Below the pieces are notes generated by a model that saw nothing but the letters and a program-made list of their open reading frames with translations, made no database searches and was not told where the DNA came from. A DNA stretch of 64,000 nucleotides, from NCBI GenBank assembly GCA_964439625.1, contig CAYTPI010000008.1, positions 1 to 64,000 of the forward strand. The letters run 5' to 3'. Below are positions 62,444 through 64,000 of this stretch, one piece after another; the stretch's first letter is position 1; the number at the start of each line of letters is the position of its first letter. The position numbers and the translations under genes are program-made. The DNA is from CAYTPI01 sp964439625. Its GTDB lineage: Bacteria > Chloroflexota > Anaerolineae > Aggregatilineales > UBA3940.

Positions 62444-63631
62444 TCACTTACCAAGCGCCGGTGCCGGTTGGGTTTGCTCTGGTGGCTCAACGCGTACAGC
62501 ATTGGCGGTGAAGATCAAAGAAGCCAGAAACCCGGTCACTAACAGCAGGGCAATCCGCAAGGATGTGAGTTCAGCGATTAGACCGATCACAGGAGGACCG
62601 ACCAAAAAACCTGAGTAACCGATTGCCGCCACACTCGAAATCCCTGCTCCAGATGGCAGCCCCGGCTTGCGCCCAGCAGCACTGAACGCTAAAGGAATGA
62701 TCAACGACAGACCAAGCCCAACGACAGCGAAACCAAAGGCCGCTGCATAAATATTCGGGTAGGCCATTGCTAAGACAACCCCTGAGGTTGCCAATGTACC
62801 ACCTGCGCGCACCAATGTTACTGGCGTAAAAACACGGGCCAAGTAATCACCAGCAAGCCGTCCGATGGTCATCATAGAAACGTAAACGGCATAGCCTCCA
62901 GCTGCAATGCTCTCCGTCGTGCCGACGAAATCGGTTAGGTAGATAGCACCCCAGTCTGAGATCGCACCTTCACCGATAGCGCCAGCGAATGCCACCGACC
63001 CTAGCAGCCATAACGCCGGGTGTGGCAGTTGGAATAACTGCTGCTTTTTCTGCTCTGGCGCTGCTACTTCGTCCATGGCTTCGCGGGGCAGCAACCAATT
63101 GGACGCGCTTAAGAAGATAATGGCGAACCCTGCCCCAATGATTGTGAAGTGCCAGACAGGCACAATGTCAAAGCGCGCCATCTGGCTACCAATGACTGCG
63201 CCAATCATTGCGCCTACACTCCACATCGCATGGAAGGATGACATCAACGGTTTCTTAGCAAGTTTCTCAACGACAACAGCCTGTGCATTCATAGCGACAT
63301 CCATTGCGCTCACCGCTGCAAAATTGAGTAGCAGCGCCAAGGCCAGCCAACGTCCATTTGAGGCAAGAGCAACCAGAGGCAGCGTGAGACACATAATGAG
63401 GCCCCCAACTTGTGCTACACGTTTGCTGCTAAAACGTGCAATTAAGCCATTCGCAGCAATCAATGCCGTAACCACTCCGGCTGAGCCGCCCAACAGTGAC
63501 AACCCCAAGGCACTCTCTGATAAGCCAAGATCATCTTGGATGAACGGAATGCGAGACAGCCATGCAGCTATGACCATCCCATTGGTGATGAAGGCGACAA
63601 TAACGGCAAAGCGAGCAGGTCGATGAGTCAA
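62444..63631 (-). CDS. MFS-family transporter
   Basis: This 395-aa permease has about 12 hydrophobic helices and the MFS-like pattern of sugar or fucose permeases and YbjJ-like transporters. The N-terminal half carries NGMVIAAWLSRIPFIQDDLG and the conserved LIARFSSKRVAQVGG loop (loop 2-3 basic motif). SFHAMWSVGAMIGAVIGSQMA marks helix 5 region and GRLAGDYLARVFTPV the matching loop in the second half. The start is TTG (63629-63631) after GAGGATACCTC; the next ATG would remove part of helix 1. Substrate unknown. Confidence 0.87.
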   Translation of the reverse strand: MTHRPARFAVIVAFITNGMVIAAWLSRIPFIQDDLGLSESALGLSLLGGSAGVVTALIAANGLIARFSSKRVAQVGGLIMCLTLPLVALASNGRWLALALLLNFAAVSAMDVAMNAQAVVVEKLAKKPLMSSFHAMWSVGAMIGAVIGSQMARFDIVPVWHFTIIGAGFAIIFLSASNWLLPREAMDEVAAPEQKKQQLFQLPHPALWLLGSVAFAGAIGEGAISDWGAIYLTDFVGTTESIAAGGYAVYVSMMTIGRLAGDYLARVFTPVTLVRAGGTLATSGVVLAMAYPNIYAAAFGFAVVGLGLSLIIPLAFSAAGRKPGLPSGAGISSVAAIGYSGFLVGPPVIGLIAELTSLRIALLLVTGFLASLIFTANAVRVEPPEQTQPAPALGK

Positions 63632-63733
63632 AGAGGTATCCTCACTGGGTAACAGCAGTGTTGTTCAACAGCGTTCACTACGATATTACTCTGAAGCGGT
63701 CAGATAGAGCATTTTTGTCTTAAAGGGGAGACA

Positions 63734-64000
63734 ATGAATCATACCGATCATGTCAATTTGATACGAGAGGGCATCTCAGAACCAGGCGGTGTGTGGGCTG
63801 ACTTGGGCTCAGGGGCGGGTGCTTTCACATTAGCACTCGCCGAAGTTTTAGGAACTTCTGCCGTGATTTACTCAGTGGATCAAGATGAGCGTCGTTTGAA
63901 AAATCAAGAGGAGACCATGAAGTCATGGTTCCCGGATAATCAAGTTCATTATCTGAGGGAAGACATCAGCAAACCACTTGATTTGCCACCCTTAGATGGC
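63734..64000 (+). CDS. Class I SAM-dependent methyltransferase (partial, N-terminal 89 aa)
   Basis: The window edge cuts this gene. The ATG at 63734 follows GGGGAG. The N-terminal part has the SAM-binding motif I VWADLGSGAGAFTLALAE, then an acidic motif II end IYSVDQDERRL and a HYLREDIS post-II strand, a standard Rossmann methyltransferase start. Substrate cannot be told from this fragment. It is divergent from the MFS gene across about 100 bp. Confidence 0.85.
   Translation, partial: MNHTDHVNLIREGISEPGGVWADLGSGAGAFTLALAEVLGTSAVIYSVDQDERRLKNQEETMKSWFPDNQVHYLREDISKPLDLPPLDG

Overview
The window looks like a chromosomal segment of a Chloroflexota bacterium, most likely from the Anaerolineae side. 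This is inferred from gene content and not from a marker phylogeny. It has moderate GC and very compact packing, with several convergent gene pairs overlapping at their stop codons. Other pointers are three membrane-anchored Hanks-type Ser/Thr kinases, FHA, SpoIIE and bacterial SH3 proteins, an LCP protein, PdxST vitamin B6 synthesis and a primary sigma factor with an acidic linker. There is one tRNA gene (tRNA-Glu, CTC). I found no rRNA, CRISPR array, phage, transposase or plasmid functions.

Layout. 1-2.5 kb: acyl-CoA carboxylase operon on the minus strand (biotin carboxylase cut by the window edge, carboxyltransferase, small membrane protein). 2.6-10.3 kb: surE, mutS, a large GT-C membrane protein, an aldo/keto reductase and an HD phosphohydrolase. 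10.3-17.2 kb: a minus-strand glycan operon (NAD-dependent epimerase, UDP-sugar dehydrogenase, four GT4 glycosyltransferases). 17.3-22.8 kb: a kinase with a seven-repeat WD40 ectodomain, facing a two-gene operon for a LysM secreted protein and a diadenylate-cyclase-like (DisA_N) protein. 23-31 kb: PduO adenosyltransferase, EamA transporter, GT-C protein, sigA, then a kinase-GT2-PAP2 operon. 31-38.8 kb: polA, an Lrp regulator with an EamA exporter, an ArsA-type ATPase, tyrS and a lipoprotein.

38.8-48.7 kb: a double-FHA/FAD fusion protein, then pdxR-pdxS-pdxT, then a Mn/Zn ABC transporter operon behind a 24-bp palindrome. Both permeases of that operon end in a winged-helix-like domain. 48.8-59.5 kb: a third kinase with an SH3-like ectodomain, an LCP protein with a catalytically degenerate tyrosine recombinase, a Nudix hydrolase, lipA, a carotenoid oxygenase, msrB, a LipM-like octanoyltransferase, an SH3 protein and a cNMP-binding SpoIIE phosphatase. 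59.5-64 kb: a cold-shock-domain/DEAD-box helicase fusion behind a structured leader, a sulfotransferase frame with no canonical start, tRNA-Glu, an MFS transporter and the start of a methyltransferase.

Functionally the segment mixes housekeeping (DNA replication and repair, tRNA charging, sigma factor, lipoate and B6 synthesis) with surface glycan and envelope assembly. It also holds a dense set of signalling parts: kinases, FHA readers, a PP2C-type phosphatase and a DAC-like domain. The items most worth following up are the DAC-like operon facing the WD40 kinase, the paired winged-helix permease extensions with the metal operator, the FHA-FHA-FAD fusion, the leader of the CSD-DEAD helicase, and the dead recombinase paired with LCP.
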